In this document: positions 49,201-61,096 of the stretch, piece after piece
Numbering within the stretch: position 1 is the stretch's first letter
Layout of the letters: each line of letters starts with the position of its first letter
Origin: Macropodus opercularis
Taxonomy: Eukaryota > Chordata > Actinopteri > Anabantiformes > Osphronemidae
Reading direction: 5' to 3'
NCBI GenBank assembly: GCA_030770545.1
Contig: CM061102.1
Coordinates: forward strand, 2,965,501-3,029,500
Length of the DNA: 64,000 nucleotides
Notes under the pieces: model-generated
Told to the model about the DNA's origin: nothing
The model's database searches: none
The model's input: the letters and a program-made list of their open reading frames with translations, nothing else
Program-made: the position numbers and the translations under genes

Positions 49201-52200
49201 TCTGTTTCAACCTGGCTCCAATGGTACACCCTCTATTCTGATGCCTCCACCAGTTCTGGTGACACCTGCAGAGTCTGTGTTAGCGAGTGGGATGACAGCT
49301 CGGTTGCTGTGTTACTGGCCAGACGACAAGCTGAGACTTCTCAGCTCTCGGTGGCATCTTGGAGGCTTCTACTTATCCTGGCTCCAGGAGTCACTTGTCT
49401 GTCCCTCAACACCCTGCTCTGCTTCAGCTGCCAAAGCCCTTAATGTTTAGTGGGCTTTCTGTTAAATAGCCTTGTCTCCAGGGAGAGCAGTGGACCTAGT
49501 TTAGCAGGGAAAGCTGCCTCAGCCTGTTCAGAGTGGATGATGAGGGATTGAGGGGCAAAGCTGCAAAACGACACAAAGCACAGAAAAACTCATTTTCTTG
49601 ACCTGCTGAAATAGGCAGAAATCCAAAAATGCTGTAATATTATTGCTCCGTAGCCAAGATAGTAGAACACTGCAGCATTCAGAAGAAAAACGGCCTTAAT
49701 TTGTCACTCTGCTGGCATTTAGTCTGTGTATGAGCCACAGAGGAAATTATTTCCAACCAGAAAATGTTAATGCATGATAATATGGATGCTATCATGTGAG
49801 AGGCGATTTTTAATGCAGGATCAAAACTGAACTGACTCTTCTGACGCATTCAGGTGAAAGTAGCGAGTCAATATTTTGTTTAGATACAAAATCTGGGGCA
49901 CTGGGACCTGTTGCTGATTGCCACAAGGATTACAGCGTTTACCTTTGAAGATCAATATTGCAGAGACAGGACATTTCTTAACGATAACGAGTTCGGCTGC
50001 CGACATCTGAAGCAAACTCAAAGCAAAGCTGGATGACTCACTGCATTAGTAGCAGGAGGAATCTCACGATGTTATGAACAATATGAAGGATCATACTCAA
50101 AAGGAGAGAAAGTAAACACATAACCATATATTTTAAAACATCCAGACATTTTTAAGAACGTCAATAACCTGTGAGGAGGATTGAAAGATTTTCTAAACAT
50201 GTGTTCAGTATAAGAATAAAGTAAGTACAGGAAGTGCTACAGTAAAAAGTTATTCTTGCGAGTATGTGGACAAATAAGTAAGAAAGCAACAGAAAGAGGA
50301 AAAAGACTGATGACTACCGTGCATGACGTCATAGAGCTCGTTAAGATGATTTTCTCTCTCTCTGTAGATAGACTGCCTCCCCAGTTGCTGCCTCTCAAAG
50401 CAGACCCACACACACCCCTTCCAGTTTACCTTCAGAGCATCTAATCTTGCAGTGACTCACAGTAGTTGACGGCTCATTATTGGCAGCGCTGATGAGCTCT
50501 AAATAAATGGGCAAAGCGCCATCAGCGGTGTCCTTTCTGTGACTTCTATAATCTTCCTCCTGAATCGCTTATTCCACCTGACAAACACCTTTTTCTCCCT
50601 TCCTCTCCACCAGTTCTCACAAGGTCCAGGTCTAACATTCCTGTTGTTACCTGCTGAAACGGACCAGGTTTAAACAACAATTAATGATTGTCCGAGTCTG
50701 AAGTATAGCTGAAACCTGCACACAATTTTCTTTTCTACATTTTGGTAAAGACTCATCCTCCCTGAGTCGAATAAATTTATGCATTGAATGCTTGCTGTAC
50801 TTGCAGATTTCCCATCTAAGCCCTGGCATCTTTGAGCATGGCTGTAATAAAGACCTGAAGTGGAAGTAGTATGCTGTTTATTTCAGCCATCTGTGACCAG
50901 CCTGAAAATTCTCTGTCTGCACAGAACAGAATAAAAATGTCTGTGCTGTGAGCTGATCTGTGTCAAAGAGGTGAGCACAGGCAGATTGCATCTTTCTGAT
51001 ATTGTGTCTAAAGTGAGTTTTCAAAATTAAAAACCAACAAAAACTACAGCAGATTTCACGTCCTATAATTTTAGCTCTGAAACAATATTTAACTCAGCGA
51101 ACACATGGAAGTATTGAAATCTTCACTGCAACATGGTCTTTGATCTTTGTTTTTATTTGACACTCAGGACTCAAGATGAGTAGCAGAGCAGAACCCACAG
51201 AGGAATGTGTTGCTTGCTTCTGTGGCGGGTCCTGTCGTGTGCTCTTTAAGCTTTTATGCCATTAACTCAAATGCTCACCGGAGACAGAAAAGGCTAAGTT
51301 GAAATGAATGATGTTTGCACAAACAGCAGGTGGTCAATCGGCTGGTCTTTGAATGGCAGAGCAGCAGGGCGCTGCATCGCTACAGTTGTGGGCTTCTGGG
51401 TGACTGCTCGGGTCCCAGCTAGGCTCACGTCTGTGGCTCTTATGCAGACCTGCATTTTGTTTCTATCACCCATTGTGTAGTTTCATCTCTGAGAACTGTC
51501 TGTGTAGTTTACTAATGTGTACCTTTTTGTGTCCAAAAATAAGATCATGGTCCTTTTTACACAATAGAAATCTGTGCTTCTAGACAGTAGATATCTAATC
51601 TTTCCTTTTCACATGTTTATCCAGTAGTTTTTAAAAATTCCACCAATGCATTTGGGAACAAATCTAGTAACACCAAACTAAACAGTCAGGGGATTCTGGG
51701 AAACATGTTTGCATTTCAAAGTGACTCTTGTTTTGTTATTTCTCCAATTTCATCACACGCACATTTAAAACATATTTGGACTCAGTACTGCAGTGTAAAT
51801 ATGGGGCGAGGCAGGAGTTATTCATAATTCAGGCCACATACAGGCAGGGCTGCTCGAGAAGCTACGCTAAGGTCTTTCTTCCTAATGCCCCTGTGAAAAT
51901 GAAAAGCAACTGAAACACCTTCATGCAAGAGAACTAAATTATTCTGATCCTTGTAGTATAATAAAATGACCATTACAAAACTAGCCACTGCTTGCAAACA
52001 GGATATGATGCAATTTTGAAAAAGCTGTGCCGTAATTACACGAGGGGGAAAACACATTTAGATAAAGAAATGGTGAAAATGCTGTTATGCTTGAGGTAAG
52101 TTTAGTACAAGCGGAAATATGAAAGCCAGAGGAAAATAAGCACGGATGCAGAATCACACTACTCTGTCAAAAACACACGTATGTGATGCATTTTCCCGGT

Positions 52201-52449
52201 TTTGAATTTGTTTAACATAAGCCTTAATCTGACTCTGCAGACCGAGCGTGTTTGCATGACTACAGATTACATGACACCACATGCTAGTCTAAAAATCTAG
52301 CAGAGTTTGCTAATGACCGGTGTTTTTGTGGTTTGGAAACACGGTGTAGCAGGAGAAAAAATACTTCATGTTGTTAACTTGTTCTGCGAGAAGTGAAAAA
52401 AAAAGCACAAATGCAAAACAGAAGGAGGAAGAAATACGACGCATGTGAA

Positions 52450-52501
52450 GAATAAACGGGGTCAGACACTACTGTGAATAAACGGTGTCAGACACTACTG
52501 T
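52450..52501 (+). repeat. Two tandem copies of a 26-bp unit
   Basis: The unit begins GAATAAACGG and ends CACTACTGT; the two copies differ at one base (GGGG versus GGTG). Located about 0.6 kb upstream of the kctd16 promoter region. Confidence 0.95.
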
Positions 52502-52567
52502 GAATGTTACGCTTCCGTGTGAGCATGTGACCGACACATAGGAGGAAATCACGACGTGTCGCAATAC

Positions 52568-52590
52568 AGGCAGAAGGAGGCGCTGTTGCT
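52568..52590 (+). promoter_or_regulatory. Second CTCF-like site
   Basis: AGAAGGAGGCGCTGTTG fits the right-hand part of the CTCF consensus (AGRNGGCGCT), with weaker left-hand bases. It points the opposite way from the site near 43.2 kb. Motif evidence only. Confidence 0.35.
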
Positions 52591-53085
52591 CACTTTAAAT
52601 GCAACACAGAAATCCCACGTTATGTTACAACTCAGTGGCGATATCAGCCATTTATCTGGGTCTCGGATACAACAGGGAATAAAATGCGTGATAAGGGGTC
52701 TAAAATGAACACGTCAAACTTAATCATTTTGGGAATAATGCGAGAGGAGTCTATCCCTTGTTCCTCTGGGTGAAAGGTTGAAGATCATGTTAGTCTAAGC
52801 ATTTACATATCCCATCAAAACGTCACCCAAACTGATTCAAGCTGGGGGTCACATTACACCATTATCTTGTTACAATAATGGTAGAAAGATGAATGAAGCG
52901 CAGTCAAGCTGCTGCGAGGGGCAGAAACTTCTACAAACAGAAATGAAATACAGTAGCTATTGATGTAGCCTAATATTATAAATGACGGAGGTCACAATAT
53001 CGACTTGATGCGTGTATTTTTATCGTGTATCTGTTATTTTTACCTCTTCAGTTTTATGAAACATTGTGGAATCGCTTCAGTCGGT

Positions 53086-53125
53086 TGTGCGCGCGCGTCC
53101 GTGCGTGCACGCGCGCCTGTGTGTG
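53086..53125. repeat. Alternating purine-pyrimidine stretch, Z-DNA prone
   Basis: GTGCGCGCGCG and GTGCGTGCACGCGCGCCTGTGTGTG words, with a short break at GTCC. Such CG/TG alternation favours Z-DNA under negative supercoiling. It sits in the putative kctd16 promoter. Confidence 0.8.
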
Positions 53126-53166
53126 ATGGGAAGTGGGCAGCCGCGAAGACACCACCCAGCTCTGTA

Positions 53167-53184
53167 GGGGAGGGGAGGGGAGGG
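53167..53184 (+). promoter_or_regulatory. Predicted G-quadruplex / GC-box-like G cluster
   Basis: GGGG-A-GGGG-A-GGGG-A-GGG: four G runs with single-base loops, a canonical and very stable G4 pattern. The same sequence fits Sp1/KLF/MAZ-type binding sites. Confidence 0.8.
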
Positions 53185-53600
53185 TGGAAGGGTGAGGAAA
53201 GTGGGGGTGGAGATGCTCGCTTCAGCACCACGGACAGCTCCCGGTACAGGCAGCCAGCAGCAGCCTGTCCGTCCTTTCTGCTGGAAGGAAAACAAGAAAG
53301 TAGATGAATAGTCAATGAAAACAACACGACTCCAGGACAAAACGTTAGAAATGTTTCCTGAGAATCGGGTTTAGGTTATTTCCGTCTGGAGCGACGTCTT
53401 TTAGTGACAGACTACAGGGGAAACCGCTCCCGAGGTTGACGTGTGTAATATCTTCGAAGTTTCTCGCCACTGAGACAGTCTGCCTCCTCCTGTCGCTCGA
53501 CACAACCCGGAAAAGCTGCTGGTTTTGGAGAGATGAGGAAACAAAAGTGACAGCAACACACCAGCACCTTCTGCTCGGACTAGATCCTACAATAAGTTGT

Positions 53601-53651
53601 TGGACTTTTTCGTTTAACCGTTTAACCAGCTGGACTTTTTCGTTTAACCAG
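53601..53651 (+). repeat. Imperfect tandem duplication in the kctd16 leader
   Basis: TGGACTTTTTCGTTTAACC occurs at 53601 and again at 53631, with an extra GTTTAACC between. It looks like a 30-bp local duplication, the second copy truncated. Confidence 0.9.
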
Positions 53652-53825
53652 TTCGGCTGTCGTTTTTTTTTCTTGGTATTGCACGTTTATGTGGAAAGTT
53701 TTTACTTGATGAATATTACTCTCGAAAGAAAAGTACGAGTGATACAAGTTTCTTTCATGATTCGGTGCAAATGGCTTCTTTCGGCTTCTAACGTTTCCGC
53801 CTGCAATGCTCTTTTCCCAGCAGCG

Positions 53826-53897
53826 ATGGGAGACTTACAGCCACTGATGCAAGCCTCGGATGCGCCCGGATACATTTCTCCTCTTCTGCCGCACTGA
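53826..53897 (+). other. Upstream ORF in the kctd16 leader (23 codons)
   Basis: ATG with G at -3 and +4, followed by a 23-residue frame (MGDLQPLMQA...SPLLPH) and TGA about 295 bases before the kctd16 start. If transcribed in the leader it could reduce initiation at the main start codon. No homology is known to me. Confidence 0.35.
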
Positions 53898-54191
53898 TTC
53901 TTTTCTCCTCCTCATCAGAATCTTTCTTTGTTCGCAAGTCACAGAGGGACTCCCCGGACTGACATCTTCGTCCCCATTTCGACAACTGCTAAAGACTGGT
54001 AGGTGATAATGGGCATAGATCGATGAAAGATGCTTATTCAGACCATTGAGAGATGGAGTTAGAGGCCCGGCGTCGCAGAATTTCCGAGGGCACCGCGTAG
54101 GCAACTTCTGACTGCGACCAATCTTACATTTTCCTTTTTTAAACTTACTATAGAAACAGGCGTGTGGCGTGTGTGCAGCTGTTCGTGAACG

Positions 54192-55017
54192 ATGGCGCTG
54201 AGCGGAAACTGTAGGACTAATCCCAAAGAGCAGGCATCAGTTCAGAACAGTTTCCCAGATGTTGTTGAATTAAACGTGGGGGGGCAGGTTTATTATACGC
54301 GTCACTCCACTTTAGTAGGCACCCCAAACTCGCTACTTGGGAAGATATTCTCCTCCAAAAAAGACGCATCTAATGACTTGGCGAGAGACCCCAAGGGCCG
54401 TTATTTCATCGACCGAGACGGGTTTTTATTCCGGTATGTGTTGGACTACCTCCGAGATAAGCAAGTCGTGCTCCCGGACCACTTCCCGGAGAAAGGGAGG
54501 CTCAGGAAAGAGGCGGAGTACTTCCAGTTACCCGACTTAGTGAAGCTGCTGACCCCCGAGGATATCAAGCACAGCCCGGATGATTACTTCCACAGCGACT
54601 ATGAGGACGGGTCGCAGGGCAGCGACCACCGCCAGTGCCCGCCGCCTTCGCTCGTTCCCGCGGACAGAAAGAGCGGTTTCATCACCGTGGGGTACCGGGG
54701 GTCGTGCACCATGGGCCGCGAGACTCAGACCGACGCCAAGTTTAGGAGGGTACCACGGATACTGATTTGCGGACGGGTGGCCCTGGCCAAAGAAGTTTTT
54801 GGGGAGACCCTGAACGAGAGCCGGGACCCGGACAGGACCCCGGATCGCTACACCTCCCGGTTTTACCTCAAGTTCAAGCACCTGGAGAGGGCTTTTGACA
54901 TGCTGTCGGAGTGTGGTTTCCAAATGGTGGCCTGCAACTCATCCGTCACAGCCTCGTTTGTCAACCAACACACCGAGGACAAAGTCTGGTCCAGCTACAC
55001 GGAATACGTCTTCTACC
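54192..55017 (+). CDS. kctd16: kctd16, BTB/POZ domain protein KCTD16, main coding exon; C-terminal exon outside window
   Basis: Auxiliary subunit of GABA-B receptors: KCTD8/12/12b/16 bind the GABBR2 tail and alter G-protein signalling kinetics in neurons. The start (MALSGNC) matches vertebrate KCTD16, with A at -3 and G at +4. A T1-type BTB domain spans about residues 24-122 (VVELNVGGQVYYTRHSTL, RDGFLFRYVLDYLRD, DHFPEKGRL, AEYFQLPDLVKLL), and the H1 domain about 160-275 (GFITVGYRGSC, FRRVPRILICGR, KEVFGETLNESRDPDR, SRFYLKFKHLERAFDML). The exon ends TTCTACC/GTAAGT after 275 codons plus 1 nt, as in other KCTD16 genes, whose next exon supplies about 150 residues including the H2 region. Reading through the donor would add only six residues (KWHVSS) to a stop at 55040. 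KCTD8 and KCTD12 are the alternatives, but the N-terminus and synteny favour KCTD16. Confidence 0.96.
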
Positions 55018-57119
55018 GTAAGTGGCACGTTTCAAGTTGACACGCATGTACGCACACACCTTTAGAGACACCACCAGAAGGCGCACTCGGTTTAGTCGTG
55101 TGGTGTTGGAGTCGCAGGGCCTGTGTGTCAAAGGACGAGGCCTCCTAAAAGTGTGGGTGTAAAGCACCTGTTGGTCAGAGCAGTTCTCCCCTTTCCCACA
55201 GGTCTATGTGTGTGTGCTTGGACATATCAAAGAAATTCAACAGGCCCTAACAGCTACACGCAGGTTTCAAACATACATAGAGGGTTAATTTGTACTTTTG
55301 TCTGAGGCCTGTGGAAGAAGGCTTCTGGTGACAAGCATCAAGCAAAGGTGTTCTCATGTCCCCCAGCCAATGTATAGCGGACATGCTACGACATGCGTTG
55401 ATTTCTGTGGGTTCAAACCTTTTACAACATGTTGCAGCATACGCTCTTGCAGGCTGGTTTACGTTTCGTAAGATTTAACCAGATTTTAATATTTTCACTC
55501 CAATCTCAGAAAAGCCAATCTTCAGAGCACTGATTCGTCAGTGCTTGCCATTTCCCATCAACGTGCAATTTTCTACTCCACCTCCCCTCCGCTTTCATCC
55601 AGTCCATCCTTTCAACTTCTTGCGTTTCCTTTTGCCTTTTCTTATTTCTTCCCTTCCGTTACTGCATCTCTGCTGCACACTGGGCTATCTGGTAAGAATC
55701 TGGCAGGAGGTAGTGGAGAAGAGGTTATCAAGACCTTTATGCTGGCTCTTGTAGACTTTATGGTGCAATAATATATGCTCTGATCTGATAGTGTCTTATT
55801 CATCACAGTCTTTCATAGCTGTCATAAAACAGACAGCGTCCCTTTCAATGTGCTTTCTTTTTACCATCCTCACACTTGGATGTTTTGTAAGCTACAGTAA
55901 ATGGAGACACACACTGCAGGACAATGAGGTGCCAGACTAATTAAACATTTCTGCTCAGTGTGAGTGCAAATGTATTTCTATAGCAGCCTTGTTTTTATTA
56001 GGAACCCGGACCCTGTTTTGGCCACAAATTGCAGCAAAAGCCATTTTACTATATGTGAAAACCAGCTTTGATTTTCCAAGTTAAAATCCCAAAAGATTAA
56101 ACCAAGTCTTGTTACATAACTTAGATACAAATCTGCACAGCGTGCTGAGTGTGGCTACAAATACAACTGGAGAAGCCGCCAACAGTGCTGGGATCATTGT
56201 GCCGAGGCAGCTTACAGGACATTCACTAATATTGTACACTCCACACTGGATATGTGACTAGTCCGATAGTCACAGCGGAGCGTGAACTGTTGCTGCAACA
56301 AAGCTTTTACTCAAGCAACAGACGCTGACTTCACATGTTACAGGCATTGTTTTCCGTTGAACTTTATTTGTAGAAATTCCAGTTGCTACTGTGAAGTTTC
56401 AAATTTTTCCATCTGAACTAAATGATACGTTGATTCTGTGCTTCTCAGTTCAAGGAGAACAGCATCTGAAGTCACTAGTGCCACTAAATTCAGTCTTTCA
56501 GATTTACTCATCTGGTTCCCAGCTTGACCTCCAGATTCAGAAACGAGTCAAATGATAACAAGGTTGTAGAGCAAACGGAAAAAAACACAAGCAACACCAA
56601 AAGATTCTCTGGGCGTGAGCCAGACGAAATGAGCTCTGCGTTAATGGCCTGCGTGAAGCAGCTACAATGACTGAATGGCTCTTGGCTCTCGTAATCCTCA
56701 GAAGTGCTAACAAGCCAAATCAAGTGGTGGTGAGGCTGCTGACACGCACATCTTCTGCTCTGTGGTGTAGTGTGTCAGTGGGCTGCATCTGCAGACCTCT
56801 GTGTTTACTGACAAACAACAACTGCTTTCTGGCTTTGTTGACTATTGTTCAGTTTTATAAAAAGCACACACTCCAAAACGTGTTGGGCCTTTACCTCAAC
56901 ACACAAAAGCCACGCAGAACAGCAGACTCACACAGAGGGGAGAGTGTGCACATTAATGCCGGCACGCAGTCATAATCACAGAGGCAGCTGTGTACAAAAG
57001 CTCTCCCCAACAATGTGCACAGGTAAACACGCATACGCAGAGAATCGAGTGGGGAGTTTGTTAAATGCTGCAGTCACCCAGTGGATTAAATGTAGTCACT
57101 GACAGCCTCTTGTTTATCT

Positions 57120-57300
57120 GCCTCTCACATTTTTGGCACACTCCTCTTTCCCCTCTCTGCCATCCTCCCCCTTGGGGATCTTCCAGTGTCTTTTCTCTCC
57201 CTCTTCTCTTTTCACGACTGCTCATTTCACTCTAGTCAATCACACCCAGCTTTCCCCTCTTGTCTCAGTTCCCCGCCTTCCATTCCCCAGCTTCATTTTG
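57120..57300 (+). repeat. Pyrimidine-rich tract
   Basis: Dominated by CTCTTTCCCCTC and TTTTCTCTCCCTC words. It keeps all three plus frames open with Ser/Leu/Pro-rich translations, which is a composition effect, not coding. Confidence 0.7.
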
Positions 57301-60300
57301 GTCTGTGCACCGCGAGGCCAAGGAGCGGCGCGCCAGCACCAGTTGCGTTTACATGCCTCAGTGCGCTGTCACGCCTCCTGTCTCACTTCTTGTTCATATC
57401 TCAGTCTGTCTGCCTGTCCACCTCCATGACTGTTTATTTACCATCATCTTCAGCTGTGACATTCTACATTTTAGTGTTTTGTCTGCCGCCGACATTACAC
57501 TGACATCGCGTCTCTTTTTCTTATTTATCCCAACATCAGTGCTTAACCTCACGGACGGAGTTCACGTCCCACAGTAAGATGCGATAATAACAGTGACGTT
57601 GTTCTCTACACTTCATACGTTGGTGTACACTAATGCCGTAATAATCAGCTTTGCTTCCGTCAACGTGTTGTCTCTAGTAATTGCAGCTTCTTAAAAACAG
57701 CTTCTCATGATGGTGACTTGTACAATATGAAAGTTCATTTGTGGTCATTATTTTCATGGCTTTTATTGACACGTGATGATAATATTAGTGACTGTGAGCG
57801 ATCTACTATTACCACCAGAAAGAAAAGCTCTTAGTTAAAATTTGTCAAAGCTACATCTCGAAATCAATTGACTTTAACATGTGTGTTGTTAATAAATGTG
57901 CCCAGCACCACCAACTTCTTCAGGTATATTTAGGAAGCCGAGAGCCTCATGATTCATTTTCTGTTCCCCATTTGACTGACACAACTTCACCGTCTTCCAC
58001 TTACGAGCTTCATGTTTTTCTTGCCGGAAGCCTGAACCTTCTTTATCTCTTTCAGTCGTCTTGCTTGTTATCTTTTCCCCGGATTCTACACTTCTGTGAT
58101 TGTACCTATCAATCTCCTTTTCTGTTCGTGGGTATTCTAATTCTGGATGGCCCCAGAAACCCCAGAAGGCAAATGTATTTACCAATTTGCTGCATGGCTG
58201 GAGTGACTGATAATTAATCATCTCTGTTGACAGTAGGTTCAGTAGAATTCACTGCAGGGCCTGGCGGAGCGTACTGCAGCAGAACCGTCAAAAACATCTT
58301 CTGCGTGGCAGAAAAAGGGAACATTTCTGCAGAGGCGACTGGAAAATCATATTTTGTGGCTGGTGTATGTTTCCCCTGGCTTTCTTTTTACCTTAGCTGA
58401 AATGAAGTGTGTGTCACTGCCAGTGGCCTCTTTGATGTGACCACGTGTGCTGGTGTGCGACACACTGTTCCATTAGCATGTAACACACAAATCCTTAACT
58501 CCACACACGGCAAATGTGTTTTGGTAGGTGGGAACTTCATGGTAATTGTCATAGTGTGTGTGTGTTAATAACCCATTTTGCTCTATTTGAGGCGTTTGCA
58601 CCCCCACTGAGCTGCTAGCTAACACATCTGCACTGAGCACACGCACACACACGCATCCCCGTGTGAAGCTACATCATGCTTATCCTACGAGCTTCGCGCG
58701 GCCCAGTCGGTGACGGCATTAGCGGCGGTCCCATGCTGCAGTCCTGCAGGAAGTGATTAGCTGAGGAGCAGACAGGCCGTGACAGCTCTGAGGAGAGTCT
58801 TGATAGGGACAGCTGCTACCCTGGACTCAGCTCCACAGGGGAGTCCCGCCACCTCACACCTCAACTCTGCATTATTCAGATGGATGGAGAGAAGAAGCAG
58901 GTGGAGAACAATGTGAAATACGCATCCTACTAACACCTCTGTTACTATGAGCATTGTGGTTTGTCACTTTGTCAGCACAACTACTGCTATAGCATATTTA
59001 GGACCACGGCAAACATTATATATGTACTTTTACTACCACTACTCCAATCGCTGGTATTCCAAATCTGTTTAAGCCCCACTTTGGAAACATACGTAAAAAC
59101 AATGCCGCATTAAAACACCAGCACATGCAGTAAATTCAAGGTTCCACATAAAAGGAAGGTCACAGCCATTAAAAGCTACAGAGTAATCATTTCAATCTAC
59201 CCTGTTTACATTGTGATGCAGGACACAGTTGTTACATTAAAGCACAGATGAGTTTTTCCTTCCTAATTAAGATACTGCTTTACATTGGGAACACTCTCCA
59301 GTTACATGAAACAAATGTGAGCACAGTAATTAATATGAAGCGATTAAACAGACACAGAAAGGGGGAAACGGGAGAGCGAAAGCCAGAGTGATATGACAGG
59401 GAGCGACGGAAGAAGTGGGTGTTTGAATGTTACATTTCTGAATGAAAATTAAGTCAGTTGCACTCTGTTGGTTAAAGCAAGTGAATGAGATGAAAACTGG
59501 GACAATAAATAGCAAGTGAGCCGTACGGGAAGAAGACTTTCTTATTTGTCTAGTCTCCCCTTGACCTTCTCCCCTGGAAGCTTTGAGTGGCTACACAGCG
59601 CACATTCCCATAATCCCGAGCCCCTGGAGAATATGTGGAACTACAGAGAGAGACAAAGAGAGGAGGAGAAAGGCAGAACGAACGCTGGATCATCAACAAC
59701 AAGCCCCTCTAACGCCCTCGTTCCTCTCCGTCTCTCAGCCCATTTTCCCCTCTTCCCGGACTCCTAACACTCCATTCTCTCTGCGGTGGTAGGCACAGTT
59801 GATATAATGCTGATGCTCTTCCCCTGTTGTGTTGGAATAAGTTCTCTGCGGTGCGACGAGGTGTGGAGCGTTGCCATAATGACAGAAACTGCAGCTGGAG
59901 AGCCTCTTCAGTCGCTCAGCCCACCGGCTGGCTGCTGCAATGCATCAATGCCTTAATAGCCCGCTATGTGCGCGTCCAGATTGGCTGGAAACACAGTTTA
60001 AAAGATGCAAAGAACTCCTATTCTACTTGGTGATTGCATTGTCTAATCATACAAAGCGCTGTTTCCACCGTGGGAGTACATCTCAGTTTAGACCAAAACA
60101 CTGCTGTTTGGAGACGAGTCTCAAGGTTGGAGGTGAAACATGATATGCTGTAAATCTGGCCCGAAAACCCGGAGTCTAACAGACATGTTCCTGTCCATGC
60201 ATCTAACGTTTGACTTTATGTCATATTTCACCTGCAGTATGTTTGTTTGCAGGCTTTGTTGTGCAAAAGTACAAGTGACACTAATTACAAGCGCTTTCTT

Positions 60301-60619
60301 TCCCCTAATAGCAACAATCCCTACGGTTGTCTAAACAGTCTCATACAACCAAAAACCACCATTTATTAAAACTCCCCCAGTTCTCCATGCAGGCTTTTGT
60401 CAAAGCTACTGACAACTGGTCAATATTCAGACTCCTGGTACTTAAACTTAATGACGAAACCTCACATTTTGATCATGTTTTGGATTAATCCCTGTTCCCC
60501 TGAGCCTCATTAGAGTCACACGTAGTGAGTCACACAGCAGTAATCCACTGCTTGATCGAGCATATGGACATAACAGTGTAATTTCATTCCACAGTGGTTG
60601 ATATGGTCCTAGGGCGGAA

Positions 60620-60670
60620 TGTCAGCGGCATTTCATTTGTAAGTGGAAATGAAGTCTTCGTGTCCATTAA
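60620..60670 (+). repeat. Related-sequence pair, copy A
   Basis: TGTCAGCGGCATTTCATT, then TAAGTGG, TGAAG and TGTCCATTAA, in the same order and nearly the same spacing as at 61047-61096. About three quarters of bases match by hand alignment, with one single-base gap. Located in the kctd16 intron. Confidence 0.6.
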
Positions 60671-61046
60671 GAAAGCTAGAGGCTCTAATGTAGCAACTCC
60701 AGAGGAAATTACTGAAACCACCAATAGTAGCTCGTGATGAAAGCATCTGATGTGTCGTGAGGGTTCATAAAAAGATGAAATAGAGGAGGGATCATGTTTT
60801 ACTATTGCCCCAGGACGAGACACAAATAAAGGTCATGTAAAAGTTTTAAACTTATTTTTTGTATTTAACATGTTAACCCACCATTCATGCTTAGAGCTAT
60901 ACCTCCAGAGAAAACCCAGTTTACAACAGATAAATTCAAGTAAAAACAACTTTTGTTACCGCAGTGGATAATTCCAAACCATACTGTGCCACATTAGTAA
61001 TCCCTCCGTGTCATTTCAGAGTACTCAGCGGCTCGCCGGAGCATGC

Positions 61047-61096
61047 TGTCATCACCATTTCATTCCTAAGTGGCTGTGAAGCTCCCTGTCCATTAA
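61047..61096 (+). repeat. Related-sequence pair, copy B
   Basis: TGTCATCACCATTTCATT, TAAGTGG, TGAAG and TGTCCATTAA, matching copy A 427 bases upstream. Flanks outside the block do not align by eye. Confidence 0.6.

Larger units (their letters stand above)
43213..52990. other. Intergenic region between yipf5 and kctd16
   Basis: About 9.8 kb between the divergently transcribed yipf5 and kctd16. I see no recognisable coding exon, RNA gene or intact repeat. The longest open frame (46171-46527, plus) lacks any known domain. A two-copy 26-bp tandem repeat lies near 52.48 kb and a second CTCF-like motif near 52.58 kb. Confidence 0.75.
53000..54191 (+). promoter_or_regulatory. kctd16: kctd16 promoter and 5' leader region
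   Basis: GC-rich and CpG-rich DNA directly upstream of the kctd16 start codon, with a CG/TG alternating stretch (53086-53125) and a G-run cluster (53167-53184). Whether the leader is one exon is unclear: a donor-like CTG/GTAGGT occurs near 53999, and acceptor-like sites TTACTATAG (ends 54153) and GTGTGTGCAG (ends 54178) precede the start codon. Upstream ATGs are present, including one in good context at 53826. Transcription start sites are not determinable here. Confidence 0.55.

Noticed and set aside
53436..53897. 153-codon ORF upstream of kctd16
   Set aside because: It overlaps the leader and the local duplication, and its translation repeats FSFNR-type words because of that duplication. 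Only its last 23 codons are noted as a possible upstream ORF.
57133..57577. Three overlapping ~100-codon plus-strand ORFs
   Set aside because: All three frames are open because the DNA is pyrimidine-rich and lacks stop codons; no codon signature of a real gene.
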